This document shows positions 1-6,060 of a stretch of DNA of 14,875 nt, piece after piece. The stretch is from JAHEIJ01 sp040235565. Lineage in GTDB: Bacteria > Pseudomonadota > Gammaproteobacteria > UBA6429 > Thiohalophilaceae. The notes beneath the pieces are model-generated. The model was not told the origin of the DNA, did no database searches, and was given only the letters and a program-made list of their open reading frames with translations. The position numbers and the translations under genes were made by a program. The first letter of the stretch is position 1. Every line of letters begins with the position of its first letter. The DNA lies in contig JBECLA010000118.1 of the NCBI GenBank assembly GCA_040235565.1, positions 1 to 14,875 of the forward strand. The letters are read 5' to 3'.

Positions 1-105
1 TCGGCCAGGGCGGCGCAATTATTAACACGCAAGGGGTTTGCCGATGTGCATGTGATTAAAGGTGGCATGACAGACTGGCTTGCCAATGGCTATCAGGTGG
101 AGTGA
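1..105 (+). CDS. Rhodanese-like domain protein, C-terminal fragment
   Basis: The 5' end lies outside the window; 34 residues and a TGA stop remain. They have the usual end of a rhodanese fold: a short helix (residues SARAAQLLTRKGF), a beta strand (VHVIKGG) and the closing GGMTDWLANGY segment, which matches the common GG...W...GY ending of single-domain rhodaneses. The active-site Cys loop would be upstream and cannot be checked. Rhodaneses carry sulfane sulfur as a cysteine persulfide, which suits the sulfur-oxidising setting. The gene is 30 bases upstream of the multiheme cytochrome gene on the same strand, so the two may be cotranscribed. I cannot tell whether the full protein is a stand-alone rhodanese or a fusion. 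Confidence 0.8.
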   Translation, partial: SARAAQLLTRKGFADVHVIKGGMTDWLANGYQVE

Positions 106-135
106 GAAAAGCTTATTAAAAGTCAGATAACGGGT

Positions 136-1455
136 ATGAAAAGGAAGACCGTCATTGTCGTCGTAATAGTTGTCAGTTTGGTCGGTTTTCTGACATGGCG
201 TTTTATACGGCCGATGAATATTTTCGTGGTCGATGAGCGGTTCGCCATGCCGATTGATACCGCACAAACGCCTGCCTTGTTAGGCAAAATGAGCGCCAGG
301 GAATGTGCAGCCTGTCACCAGGAATTTTACGCGGAGTGGCAGACGACAATTCACGCGCAGGCCTGGATCGACCCCTATTTTCAGGTGGACTGGGAGTTTG
401 ATGGCGCCCAACATACTTGCCGCTTGTGCCATACGCCGCTGGACCGCCAGCAACCCCACAAAGTACTGGGATACCGTGATAAGGACAAGTGGGATCCGAT
501 TATGGAAGACAATCCGGATTTTGATCCAAAACTTCAACATGAAGGTGTTACCTGTGCCGCGTGTCACTACCGTAACGGGGAAATTGTCGGTGTGCTTGGC
601 ATCACCGACTCCCCCCATCTTGTGAAACAACTGCAAGATCCGAACCAGGTGTGTGTGCGTTGTCATATCGTGGAAGGGGATCGCTGGGATACCTTTTTCC
701 GCTTCCCGCCTTGTGGCACTGTTGCGGAAATTGAAAGCACGCTTGCGACTGTTCCGGACAAACAGAATTTGGAGTATCTGTTGAAACTGAAGCCAGAAAA
801 CAGTCTCGATAACGACGCTGGCGATATATTCAAGGCCCCAGTTCTGGATAGCACTACGGCTGGTAAATCAGGCGAAGTTTCTGCACGCGATACCCGTGCA
901 TTGGGTTGCGTCCAGTGCCATATGCCTTTGATTAAGCGACCATTGGTCGAGGGTGGTGTGGTCCGTGATACCCGGCGACACTTTTGGCGAGGGGGACATG
1001 ATCCGGAGATGGTAAGAAAGGCCCTGACTGTAGAGTTTGTCGAAACAAAACAGCCGGGAGAGGACAAGCGTCATTTTCGGTTGACTCTGGCCAACACCGG
1101 CGCCGCCCATTACGTCCCCACCGGTACACCGGATCGACATTTGACGGTACAGTTGCGATTGCTGGATGATAAGGACGAGGTGCTTGATGAACAGAGTCAT
1201 ACGATCAAACGCACCGTCATGTGGCGGCCGTTTATTGTCGATCTGTGGGATACCCGTTTACCACGCTGGCAACCCCGGGTCTATGAACTGGAAGTCCCAG
1301 GAAACAGTGCAGCTGTGAAAGTGGAGGCAGAGATTCGATACCATCTGCTTGCCGAGAGCCGTCGTCAGCGAATCGGCTACGAAAACAAGACACCAATCCA
1401 TTATGAAATATATCGCAAGCAAATTTCACTCAAGTCAGGTATTAAGCAGGGCTGA
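136..1455 (+). CDS. Membrane-anchored pentaheme cytochrome c (cytochrome c-554-like family)
   Basis: The 439-residue protein starts with Lys/Arg and a hydrophobic stretch (about residues 5-20) not followed by an obvious cleavage site, so it is probably an N-terminal anchor with the rest in the periplasm. Five CXXCH heme c sites are visible: CAACH 57-61, CRLCH 95-99, CAACH 140-144, CVRCH 173-177 and CVQCH 258-262. Extra His residues (for example H73, H93, H108, H135) could be distal ligands. The last 150 or so residues lack heme motifs, look beta-rich and contain AAHYVPTGTPDRH, a segment I associate with C-terminal domains of c-554-like multiheme proteins. The likely role is periplasmic electron transfer; the substrate is unknown. 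ATG 136 follows a weak ACGGG ribosome site. The rhodanese fragment just upstream hints at a sulfur-related job, which is inference only. Confidence 0.85.
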   Translation: MKRKTVIVVVIVVSLVGFLTWRFIRPMNIFVVDERFAMPIDTAQTPALLGKMSARECAACHQEFYAEWQTTIHAQAWIDPYFQVDWEFDGAQHTCRLCHTPLDRQQPHKVLGYRDKDKWDPIMEDNPDFDPKLQHEGVTCAACHYRNGEIVGVLGITDSPHLVKQLQDPNQVCVRCHIVEGDRWDTFFRFPPCGTVAEIESTLATVPDKQNLEYLLKLKPENSLDNDAGDIFKAPVLDSTTAGKSGEVSARDTRALGCVQCHMPLIKRPLVEGGVVRDTRRHFWRGGHDPEMVRKALTVEFVETKQPGEDKRHFRLTLANTGAAHYVPTGTPDRHLTVQLRLLDDKDEVLDEQSHTIKRTVMWRPFIVDLWDTRLPRWQPRVYELEVPGNSAAVKVEAEIRYHLLAESRRQRIGYENKTPIHYEIYRKQISLKSGIKQG

Positions 1456-1532
1456 TGAGTGAGCGCACTGTGGCGGTCATCGGTAATAATAATACTTTTT
1501 ATGGTTATGACAAATGTTATTGTGCATGGTAG
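1455..1532 (+). CDS. Possible 25-residue micro-ORF or gene remnant
   Basis: An ATG overlaps the cytochrome stop codon (TGATG) and opens 25 codons ending in TAG. AGCAGGG lies just upstream and could serve as a ribosome site. The start (MSERTVAVIGNN) resembles the first strand of a Rossmann-type protein and the end contains a CYC. It may be the stump of a once longer gene or chance. Nothing downstream in the other frames restores a longer protein, so I treat it as unproven. Confidence 0.15.
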   Translation: MSERTVAVIGNNNTFYGYDKCYCAW

Positions 1533-1648
1533 TTTGAAAGCTGGCATGCTCGACAAAAGTAGTAACACCATGAAGAATAGCTGTGTTGTGATTATATTCC
1601 TGGCAAGCTTTTGGGTTTAGATGAGTAATTTAATTCAAACTGGTAAAG
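1533..1648 (+). other. Intergenic stretch before the methyltransferase gene
   Basis: AT-rich spacer that probably holds the promoter of the arsS-type operon. TATATT at 1593-1598 resembles a -10 box, but there is no convincing -35 partner, so I do not call a promoter. There is no intrinsic terminator after the cytochrome gene. A short ORF begins at ATG 1621 (13 codons) and overlaps the methyltransferase start in another frame; it has no clear ribosome site. Confidence 0.3.
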
Positions 1649-2290
1649 ATGGAACCATCTGAATATGAAGCCTGGTACCACACTGCCCGCGGCAACTGGA
1701 TTGCCGGAGTTGAGTGGAAATTGCTGCGTGATTTAATGCAGCCGAAAGCTGATACGACCATGCTCGACGTAGGCTGTGGCACTGGCTATTTCAGCCGCCT
1801 TTTTGCTGAAGCCGGGTTACATGTGTCTGCCCTGGATCCCGATCGGTCTGCCTTGACCTATGCACGTCAGCAGAATCCAGAAATAGATTATCTGCAGGCC
1901 GATGCCCTGTCTTTGCCACTCTCAAGTGACTCGTTCGATTATGTCTGCGCGATAACCAGCCTGTGCTTTGTCGAGCCGCCACAGCGGGCACTACAAGAAA
2001 TGTGGCGAGTGGCACGATGGGGATTGCTATTGGGAATGTTGAATAAACACAGCCTGTTGTATTGGCAGAAGCGCAATAGCAAGAGTTATGTCGGGGCGCG
2101 TTGGGATCAAATTACGACGGTCAAAAAGTGGGTAAAACATCTGGAGCCGGAACCCTGTCGTATTTCCCTGTCTAATGGTGTACTGGTGGCTGGGGGTGGT
2201 AAATTCGCAAAATTGGTAGAGAAAATATTTGGAAATATTCTTCCTTTTGGTGCATTTATTGCCATTTACATTGAAAAGTCACCAACTTGA
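1649..2290 (+). CDS. Class I SAM-dependent methyltransferase
   Basis: 213 residues. The SAM-binding motif I is clear: LDVGCGTGYFSRLFA at about residues 39-53. It is followed by the acidic motif II end (SALDPDRSAL), a QADALSLPLSSDSFDYV segment (motifs for adenine contact and the strand 4 acidic residue) and the LQEMWRVARWGLLLG post-motif typical of UbiE-type Methyltransf_11 proteins. It lacks the conserved cysteine set expected of arsenite methyltransferase ArsM and is shorter than that family. Its place 39 bases upstream of the ArsS-like gene suggests a methylation step in the same pathway; the acceptor is unknown. The start is ATG 1649 with only a weak ribosome site (GGTAAAG). Confidence 0.85.
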   Translation: MEPSEYEAWYHTARGNWIAGVEWKLLRDLMQPKADTTMLDVGCGTGYFSRLFAEAGLHVSALDPDRSALTYARQQNPEIDYLQADALSLPLSSDSFDYVCAITSLCFVEPPQRALQEMWRVARWGLLLGMLNKHSLLYWQKRNSKSYVGARWDQITTVKKWVKHLEPEPCRISLSNGVLVAGGGKFAKLVEKIFGNILPFGAFIAIYIEKSPT

Positions 2291-2329
2291 ACCTGTAATC
2301 AGTAATAATTGACTTTGTGGAAGTAAACA

Positions 2330-3289
2330 ATGCATGCAACCTTACCACTCCTGCGGGATACGGACTTTCCGGCAATTAAAAGAACCAGGCTAAAGACTGT
2401 ACAGGTCAATGTCGGGTACCGCTGCAACCAGTCCTGTCTGCATTGTCATGTTAATGCCGGTCCAAAACGCAAAGAGGAAATGAATCGCAAAACGGTGGAT
2501 CTGGTCCTGGACTATTTGCGCCGTAGTGGGGCAGAAACACTGGATATTACCGGTGGGGCACCGGAATTAAATCAAGAATTTCGATACCTGGTAAAAGAAG
2601 CGCGCAAGCTCGGTGTACATGTAATGGATCGGTGTAATCTGACGATCCTCAAAGAAGCGGGGCAAGAAGATACGGCTGAGTTTCTGGCGGGACATGACGT
2701 AGAAGTCATTGCTTCATTACCCTGTTATCTGGAAGAAAATGTCAACGGTCAACGGGGAAAAGGCGTCTTCCAGGGCAGTATCGCCGCGATAAAAAAACTC
2801 AACAAACTGGGATATGGGCAGAAAAATAGCGGTTTAATCTTGAATCTGGTGTACAACCCTGTTGGGCCTTATCTGCCACCATCCCAGGAGAGTCTGGAGT
2901 CTGATTATAAGCGGGAGTTGGAAAAGTACGATGTGACCTTTAATCACTTGTATACGCTCACCAATATGCCGATTGCCCGGTTTGGTAGTACCTTAATATC
3001 CAGGAATCAGTTTGACGATTACATGACATTGCTAAAACAGGCGCACCAGGAGGTCAATCTCAAAAATGTGATGTGCCGGAACCTGATCAGTATCGACTGG
3101 CAAGGCTATGTGTATGATTGTGATTTCAACCAGATGCTGGGTATCCCAATGCCTGCCACAAATATATCGCGACCACATCTCCGTGATTTGATCAAAATTA
3201 ACCTGGATGAGCATCCAATTGCCGTTGCCGATCATTGTTACGGTTGTACTGCAGGACAGGGAAGCAGTTGTGGAGGGGCTCTGGAATGA
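2330..3289 (+). CDS. arsS: Radical SAM/Cys-rich protein, ArsS family (arsenosugar biosynthesis)
   Basis: 319 residues. The radical SAM cluster motif CX3CX2C is C32, C36 and C39 (RCNQSCLHCH), preceded by the strand VQVNVGY and followed by the GGAPELN segment, the GGE-like SAM contact. The C-terminus has the family's Cys-rich end, HCYGCTAGQGSSCGGALE, with C303, C306 and C314; further Cys residues around 248-262 (MCRNL, YDCDFNQ) may bind a second FeS cluster. Members of this family (TIGR04167) are often selenoproteins, but this copy uses Cys codons throughout. The characterised cyanobacterial ArsS joins a 5'-deoxyadenosyl group from SAM to dimethylarsenite, giving the arsenosugar precursor. ATG 2330 has a GGAAG ribosome site. 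The two glycosyltransferase-like genes that follow are the usual partners of this family. Confidence 0.85.
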   Translation: MHATLPLLRDTDFPAIKRTRLKTVQVNVGYRCNQSCLHCHVNAGPKRKEEMNRKTVDLVLDYLRRSGAETLDITGGAPELNQEFRYLVKEARKLGVHVMDRCNLTILKEAGQEDTAEFLAGHDVEVIASLPCYLEENVNGQRGKGVFQGSIAAIKKLNKLGYGQKNSGLILNLVYNPVGPYLPPSQESLESDYKRELEKYDVTFNHLYTLTNMPIARFGSTLISRNQFDDYMTLLKQAHQEVNLKNVMCRNLISIDWQGYVYDCDFNQMLGIPMPATNISRPHLRDLIKINLDEHPIAVADHCYGCTAGQGSSCGGALE

Positions 3290-3339
3290 AAGGCGAAAAC
3301 CTACTCGCCCGTATTCCTTTGCTGCAAGACGTTACGTGA
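3286..3339 (+). CDS. 17-residue micro-ORF between arsS and the glycosyltransferase gene
   Basis: ATG 3286 overlaps the arsS stop (ATGA). GGAGGGG at 3272-3278 gives a near-perfect ribosome site with 7 bases of spacing, better than that of most genes here. The peptide MKGENLLARIPLLQDVT ends in TGA 3337-3339, which overlaps a GTG (3336) in frame with the next gene. The arrangement suits translational coupling from arsS through a short bridge ORF to the glycosyltransferase. The peptide is not one I recognise. It could instead be the remnant of a truncated gene or a chance ORF. Confidence 0.4.
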   Translation: MKGENLLARIPLLQDVT

Positions 3340-3347
3340 TTTTAAAT

Positions 3348-4031
3348 ATGCGCATATCAGTTATTATTCCCGCTCTCAATGAGGCTGAAAATATTGTTTC
3401 GATGCTTGAATCTCTTGCACCTTTACAGAAACATGAGCATGAAGTCATTGTTGTGGATGGAGGGAGCCAGGATAGTACCGTAGAACTGGTCAAGGGAAAA
3501 GCTGACAAGATCATACACTCCCAGGCAGGCAGGGCATGCCAGATGAATGCCGGGGCACGCCGGGCGACCGGCGATATCCTCTGGTTTCTGCATGCCGATA
3601 CTAGGGTGTCAGATAGTGCGGCAATGCAGATTCTCATGGCACTTCAAAATCAAAACAATTATTGGGGCCGGTTTGACATTCAACTGTCAGGGAAGCATTT
3701 TCTCTTGCGTATTGTTGAACAACTAATGAACCTGCGCTCGCGTCTCACAGGAATCGCGACAGGAGATCAGGGTATTTTTGTTAGACGTGATTGTTTTGAG
3801 GCTATTGGTGGATTTCGAACAATTCCTCTGATGGAGGACATTGAAATCAGTCGGCGTTTGAAGAAATGGTCACGACCATGTTGTATTCATGACAAGATTA
3901 CCACTTCAAGCCGGCGCTGGGAGGAGCGTGGTGTTCTCCGAACCATTTTACTGATGTGGCGCTTGCGTTTTGCCTATGCGTTGGGTGTCAGGCCGGAAAA
4001 ACTGGCGTCAATATACAAAGTCAGCGAGTAA
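3348..4031 (+). CDS. Family 2-type glycosyltransferase (TIGR04283-like, ArsS-associated)
   Basis: 227 residues from ATG 3348. The GT-A fold is clear: MRISVIIPALNEAENI start, VVDGGSQDST at 35-44 (nucleotide contact), ILWFLHADTRV at 77-87 with the metal-binding HADT, and GDQGIFVRRDCFEAIGGF followed by MEDIEISRRLK, the ED acceptor-site motif. This pattern and size fit the small glycosyltransferases that co-occur with ArsS and are named for arsenosugar biosynthesis. The sugar donor and acceptor are not known from sequence. The reading frame stays open upstream, but the family start matches ATG 3348. GTG 3336, which overlaps the stop of a 17-codon ORF, is an alternative start adding four residues. 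No good ribosome site precedes either, so coupling to upstream translation is likely. Confidence 0.85.
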   Translation: MRISVIIPALNEAENIVSMLESLAPLQKHEHEVIVVDGGSQDSTVELVKGKADKIIHSQAGRACQMNAGARRATGDILWFLHADTRVSDSAAMQILMALQNQNNYWGRFDIQLSGKHFLLRIVEQLMNLRSRLTGIATGDQGIFVRRDCFEAIGGFRTIPLMEDIEISRRLKKWSRPCCIHDKITTSSRRWEERGVLRTILLMWRLRFAYALGVRPEKLASIYKVSE

Positions 4032-4700
4032 ATGTCCGGAACTGAATCCAAATTGATTGTCTTCGCCAAGGCCCCGGTCCCGGGGACGGTAAAAACCCGG
4101 CTGCAGCCAATCATATCTGCCACGGATGCGGCCAGATTACAGGCCATTTTTATTGAACATACACTGTCTTTGATATCCGGTCTGGAAAACGTCGACATCG
4201 AAATGCAATGTTTTCCTGATGTTAGCCACCCGGTTTTTCAACATTGTACGCAACAATCCGGTATCGCACTGAAATGTCAGCAGGGCGAGGATCTCGGTGA
4301 GCGTATGGCCAATGCGATACAGGACGCATTATCCGAATATCAACAGGTTGTTGTCATTGGCACGGACTGCCCGGAACTGGAAGTCCCGTACCTGAAGGAC
4401 GCCTTTTCAAGGCTCAGGCAGGGTTGCGATGCCGTGATAGGACCTGCGAATGACGGTGGTTATGTGTTGATTGGATTATGTCGGTTTTCAGTATCATTAT
4501 TTACGAACATCAATTGGGGGACGGATCGGGTTTTATTCGATACCCGCGAGAAATTGCGTTCGCTCAACTGGAAGTGGGATGAATTACACAGTTTGCGCGA
4601 TGTTGACAGGCCTGATGATTTGATTCACTTCCCGAGTGTGATGAAAGAGGCGGGTATTATATTAAACGGTATCGCACATAATAAAAGGATGGTGAGATGA
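4032..4700 (+). CDS. DUF2064 / TIGR04282-like nucleotidyl- or glycosyltransferase
   Basis: 222 residues. The start LIVFAKAPVPGTVKTRLQP (9-26) is the signature nucleotide-binding loop of DUF2064 proteins, which resemble the MobA/GT-A nucleotidyltransferase fold. Also present are VVVIGTDCPEL (106-115) with the metal-binding D, and GPANDGGYVLIGL (137-149), followed by INWGTDRVL. Relatives are listed as ArsS-associated glycosyltransferases; a nucleotidyltransferase activity that activates a sugar is equally possible. The start codon directly follows the previous stop (TAAATG) and no independent ribosome site is visible, so translation is probably coupled. Its own stop overlaps the next gene (ATGA 4697-4700). 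The pairing with the TIGR04283-like gene strongly supports one pathway. Confidence 0.85.
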   Translation: MSGTESKLIVFAKAPVPGTVKTRLQPIISATDAARLQAIFIEHTLSLISGLENVDIEMQCFPDVSHPVFQHCTQQSGIALKCQQGEDLGERMANAIQDALSEYQQVVVIGTDCPELEVPYLKDAFSRLRQGCDAVIGPANDGGYVLIGLCRFSVSLFTNINWGTDRVLFDTREKLRSLNWKWDELHSLRDVDRPDDLIHFPSVMKEAGIILNGIAHNKRMVR

Positions 4701-4918
4701 AATGGTTGGATAAAATCCCTTTAGCGACGTTGTTGATTGTTGCGATATTACTCGGGCTGGCACCCTTCACGCCGGAGCCACATTTGTGGCAGAAATTAAA
4801 AATGCTGGCTGCAGGGGAACTGGTAAAACCGATCGATATCTTTGACCTTTTTCTGCACGGCACACCTGCTGTGTTGCTGGTCCTGAAGCTTTGGCGTCTG
4901 CGGGCAGTAACTTCCTGA
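4697..4918 (+). CDS. Small membrane protein, function unknown
   Basis: 73 residues, with ATG overlapping the upstream stop and a GGATGGTGAG ribosome site. There are two hydrophobic segments, about residues 9-25 (LATLLIVAILLGLAPF) and 55-66 (GTPAVLLVLKL). Between them sits PEPHLWQKLKMLAAGELVKPIDIFDL, a polar loop with an amphipathic part. I recognise this as a short conserved family (PEPHL...KL.ML..G.L..PIDIFDL...H) that databases often label RND transporter for no clear reason: it has no RND domain. It may be a membrane anchor or regulator. The tight overlap places it in the same operon as the glycosyltransferase-like genes. Confidence 0.75.
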   Translation: MKWLDKIPLATLLIVAILLGLAPFTPEPHLWQKLKMLAAGELVKPIDIFDLFLHGTPAVLLVLKLWRLRAVTS

Positions 4919-4941
4919 AAGAATGTGAGGGGGGTAATTGA

Positions 4942-5316
4942 ATGCAAGATAATGAGATACAACTTGTTTTCGTGTATAACGCCGATAGCGGACTGTTCAA
5001 TACGGTGTCGGATATTGCACATAAAATATTTTCACCCGAGACCTATTCCTGCGGTCTTTGTGCCTTGACGCACACCTATTTCTCCATGCGCGATGACTGG
5101 AAATCTTTCATTGAATCTCTCGGTGTGGACTGTCAATTCATGCATCGGGATGAATTTATAGCAGAGTATAATGATCGGGAATATAACTGGCCGGTGGTTT
5201 TGGTGAAAAGGCACGATCAGTTAAATGTTTGTTTGCAAGCAGCCGATATCAATAAGTGTGATAATCTGGATGAGTTAAAATCCTTGATTCGTGAGCGCTG
5301 TTGTAGCCAGGCGTAA
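4942..5316 (+). CDS. Conserved CXXC protein of unknown function
   Basis: 124 residues with a strong ribosome site (GAGGGGGG, 4927-4934). It starts LVFVYNADSGLFNTVSDIAHKIFSPETYSCGLCALTH, which I recognise as a recurrent uncharacterised family with conserved YNADSGLFN and a CXXC at C37/C40. Later come the FIESL and HRDEF segments, a WPVVLV strand and a CC pair close to the end (C120, C121). The alternating strands and helices with an early CXXC recall a thioredoxin-like fold, but the CXXC sits later than in true thioredoxins, so this is only a suggestion. Metal, arsenite or FeS binding by the cysteines is another option. No signal peptide; probably cytoplasmic. Confidence 0.75.
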   Translation: MQDNEIQLVFVYNADSGLFNTVSDIAHKIFSPETYSCGLCALTHTYFSMRDDWKSFIESLGVDCQFMHRDEFIAEYNDREYNWPVVLVKRHDQLNVCLQAADINKCDNLDELKSLIRERCCSQA

Positions 5317-5322
5317 TTCACC

Positions 5323-5715
5323 ATGAAAATAGCCGTTGCCAGCCAGAACCGACGCCATATTACCGGTCATACGGGACGATGCCGGAAGTTCCTGATTTAT
5401 CAAATAGCTGACGGGAAAATCCTTTCCAAGGATTTGCTTGAACTTCCCGAGGAACTTTCTTTTCATCGTACCTCACCTCATGATCTTCATCCGCTGGATG
5501 ATGTGGCGGTCATGATCACCGGAGGAATGGGGCAGGGCCTGGCCCGGCGGTTGGCCAACAAAGGCATCATGAGTGTGATCACAACCAGCACGGATCCTGA
5601 TGGCGCGGTGATGGCATATTTGAAAGGACAGCTAACGCATCAGCGTACCGGGTTTGGTTGTCCCAGTCGTGAACATTACCTATGCCTTGATTCAGATAGC
5701 GAGGATACCAACTGA
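5323..5715 (+). CDS. NifX/NifB C-terminal-like (dinitrogenase Fe-Mo cofactor domain) protein
   Basis: 130 residues. MKIAVASQN... then HTGRCRKFLIYQI, HPLDDVAVMITGGMGQGLARRLANKGI and a VITTSTDPDGAVMAYLKGQL end are the full NifX/NafY-type domain (ribonuclease H-like fold). In nitrogen fixers the domain binds FeMo cofactor or its precursor NifB-co; stand-alone copies outside nif clusters are common and mostly uncharacterised. No nif genes are visible here, so a role in FeS or metal-cluster handling, for instance for the radical SAM enzyme of this operon, is an inference. The start is ATG 5323, 6 bases after the previous stop, with a weak AGG ribosome site. It is the last gene of the cluster. After the domain, the C-terminus has a short Cys-containing tail (FGCPSREHYLCLD). 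Confidence 0.8.
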   Translation: MKIAVASQNRRHITGHTGRCRKFLIYQIADGKILSKDLLELPEELSFHRTSPHDLHPLDDVAVMITGGMGQGLARRLANKGIMSVITTSTDPDGAVMAYLKGQLTHQRTGFGCPSREHYLCLDSDSEDTN

Positions 5716-5739
5716 CTGATAATGACATGCACGCTGCAC

Positions 5740-5766
5740 GGCTTATTCGCAAGCCTCATCTTTTTT
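5740..5766 (+). terminator. Weak terminator-like hairpin after the NifX-like gene
   Basis: GGCTT (5740-5744) pairs with AAGCC (5751-5755) around a six-base loop, and a run of six T follows five bases later (5761-5766). The stem is short and the T-run displaced, so termination may be partial. It is the only candidate close to the operon end. A further 7-bp inverted repeat (TTGAGCA 5772-5778, TGCTCAA 5807-5813) follows. Confidence 0.35.
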
Positions 5767-5954
5767 GACTCTTGAGCAATCGAGATCTCTTTTCTTGAAA
5801 ATGCGGTGCTCAATCCGTTAATAAATTTCATCGAGAGAACATCTGCACGTTTCTAGTGCCGCATGAATCAATTATGCGCTGTGACCGTGCGTAGGAAAAA
5901 CGTCTTATCGGTGAGAAATATCTTAAGTAGTTGTTTTATAAGGTAATTATAAAG

Positions 5955-5971
5955 TTGGCACTGGATATGCA
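5955..5971 (+). promoter_or_regulatory. Candidate sigma-54 (-24/-12) promoter
   Basis: TTGGCACTGGATATGCA matches the RpoN consensus TGGCAC-N5-TTGC with one mismatch (ATGC). The invariant GG (5957-5958) and GC (5969-5970) have the exact 12-base offset. Transcription would start near 5982. No gene follows on this strand, only a hairpin and a terminator, which points to a small RNA. A 17-base match of this quality can arise by chance in a genome, but the spacing and the downstream terminator add weight. Confidence 0.5.
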
Positions 5972-5981
5972 TTTAATAAAC

Positions 5982-6060
5982 TGACAGCGTAAGTAGTCTA
6001 TGAAATGACTCCTCCTTAGTCGGTACTTTGCCCCGCCAGTTTTGGCGGGGCTTTTCTTTT
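5982..6060 (+). ncRNA. Candidate anti-Shine-Dalgarno small RNA
   Basis: A predicted RNA of about 75 nt from the sigma-54-type promoter to the T-run. It contains GACT (6007-6010), the loop CCTCCTT (6011-6017) and AGTC (6018-6021), so a sequence complementary to the ribosome binding site AAGGAGG is displayed in a hairpin loop, then a strong terminator stem. C-rich anti-SD loops are a known feature of trans-acting sRNAs in several bacteria (for example the CCUCCUCCC loops of alphaproteobacterial cuckoo RNAs). No open reading frame with a start fits this stretch. I recognise no named RNA family. Expression and targets are unknown. Confidence 0.45.
6030..6060 (+). terminator. Strong intrinsic terminator
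   Basis: GCCCCGCCA (6030-6038) and TGGCGGGGC (6043-6051) form a perfect 9-bp GC-rich stem with a GTTT loop, followed by TTTTCTTTTT. The T-run is on the + strand only, so the terminator serves a rightward transcript. The nearest + strand gene ends 315 bases upstream, too far for a simple operon terminator, which supports an independent short transcript. It lies directly at the stop codon of the convergent sulP gene. Confidence 0.85.

Noticed and set aside
3287..3420. Read-through of the arsS TGA as selenocysteine
   Set aside because: The ArsS family is known for selenoproteins, but the normal C-terminal motif (CYGCTAGQGSSCGG) is complete with Cys before this stop, and the extension in this frame is not family-like and soon ends.
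5990..6025. AAGGAGG ribosome site on the - strand at 6011-6017
   Set aside because: No ATG, GTG or TTG follows at usable distance on the - strand; the sequence makes better sense as the anti-SD loop of a + strand RNA.
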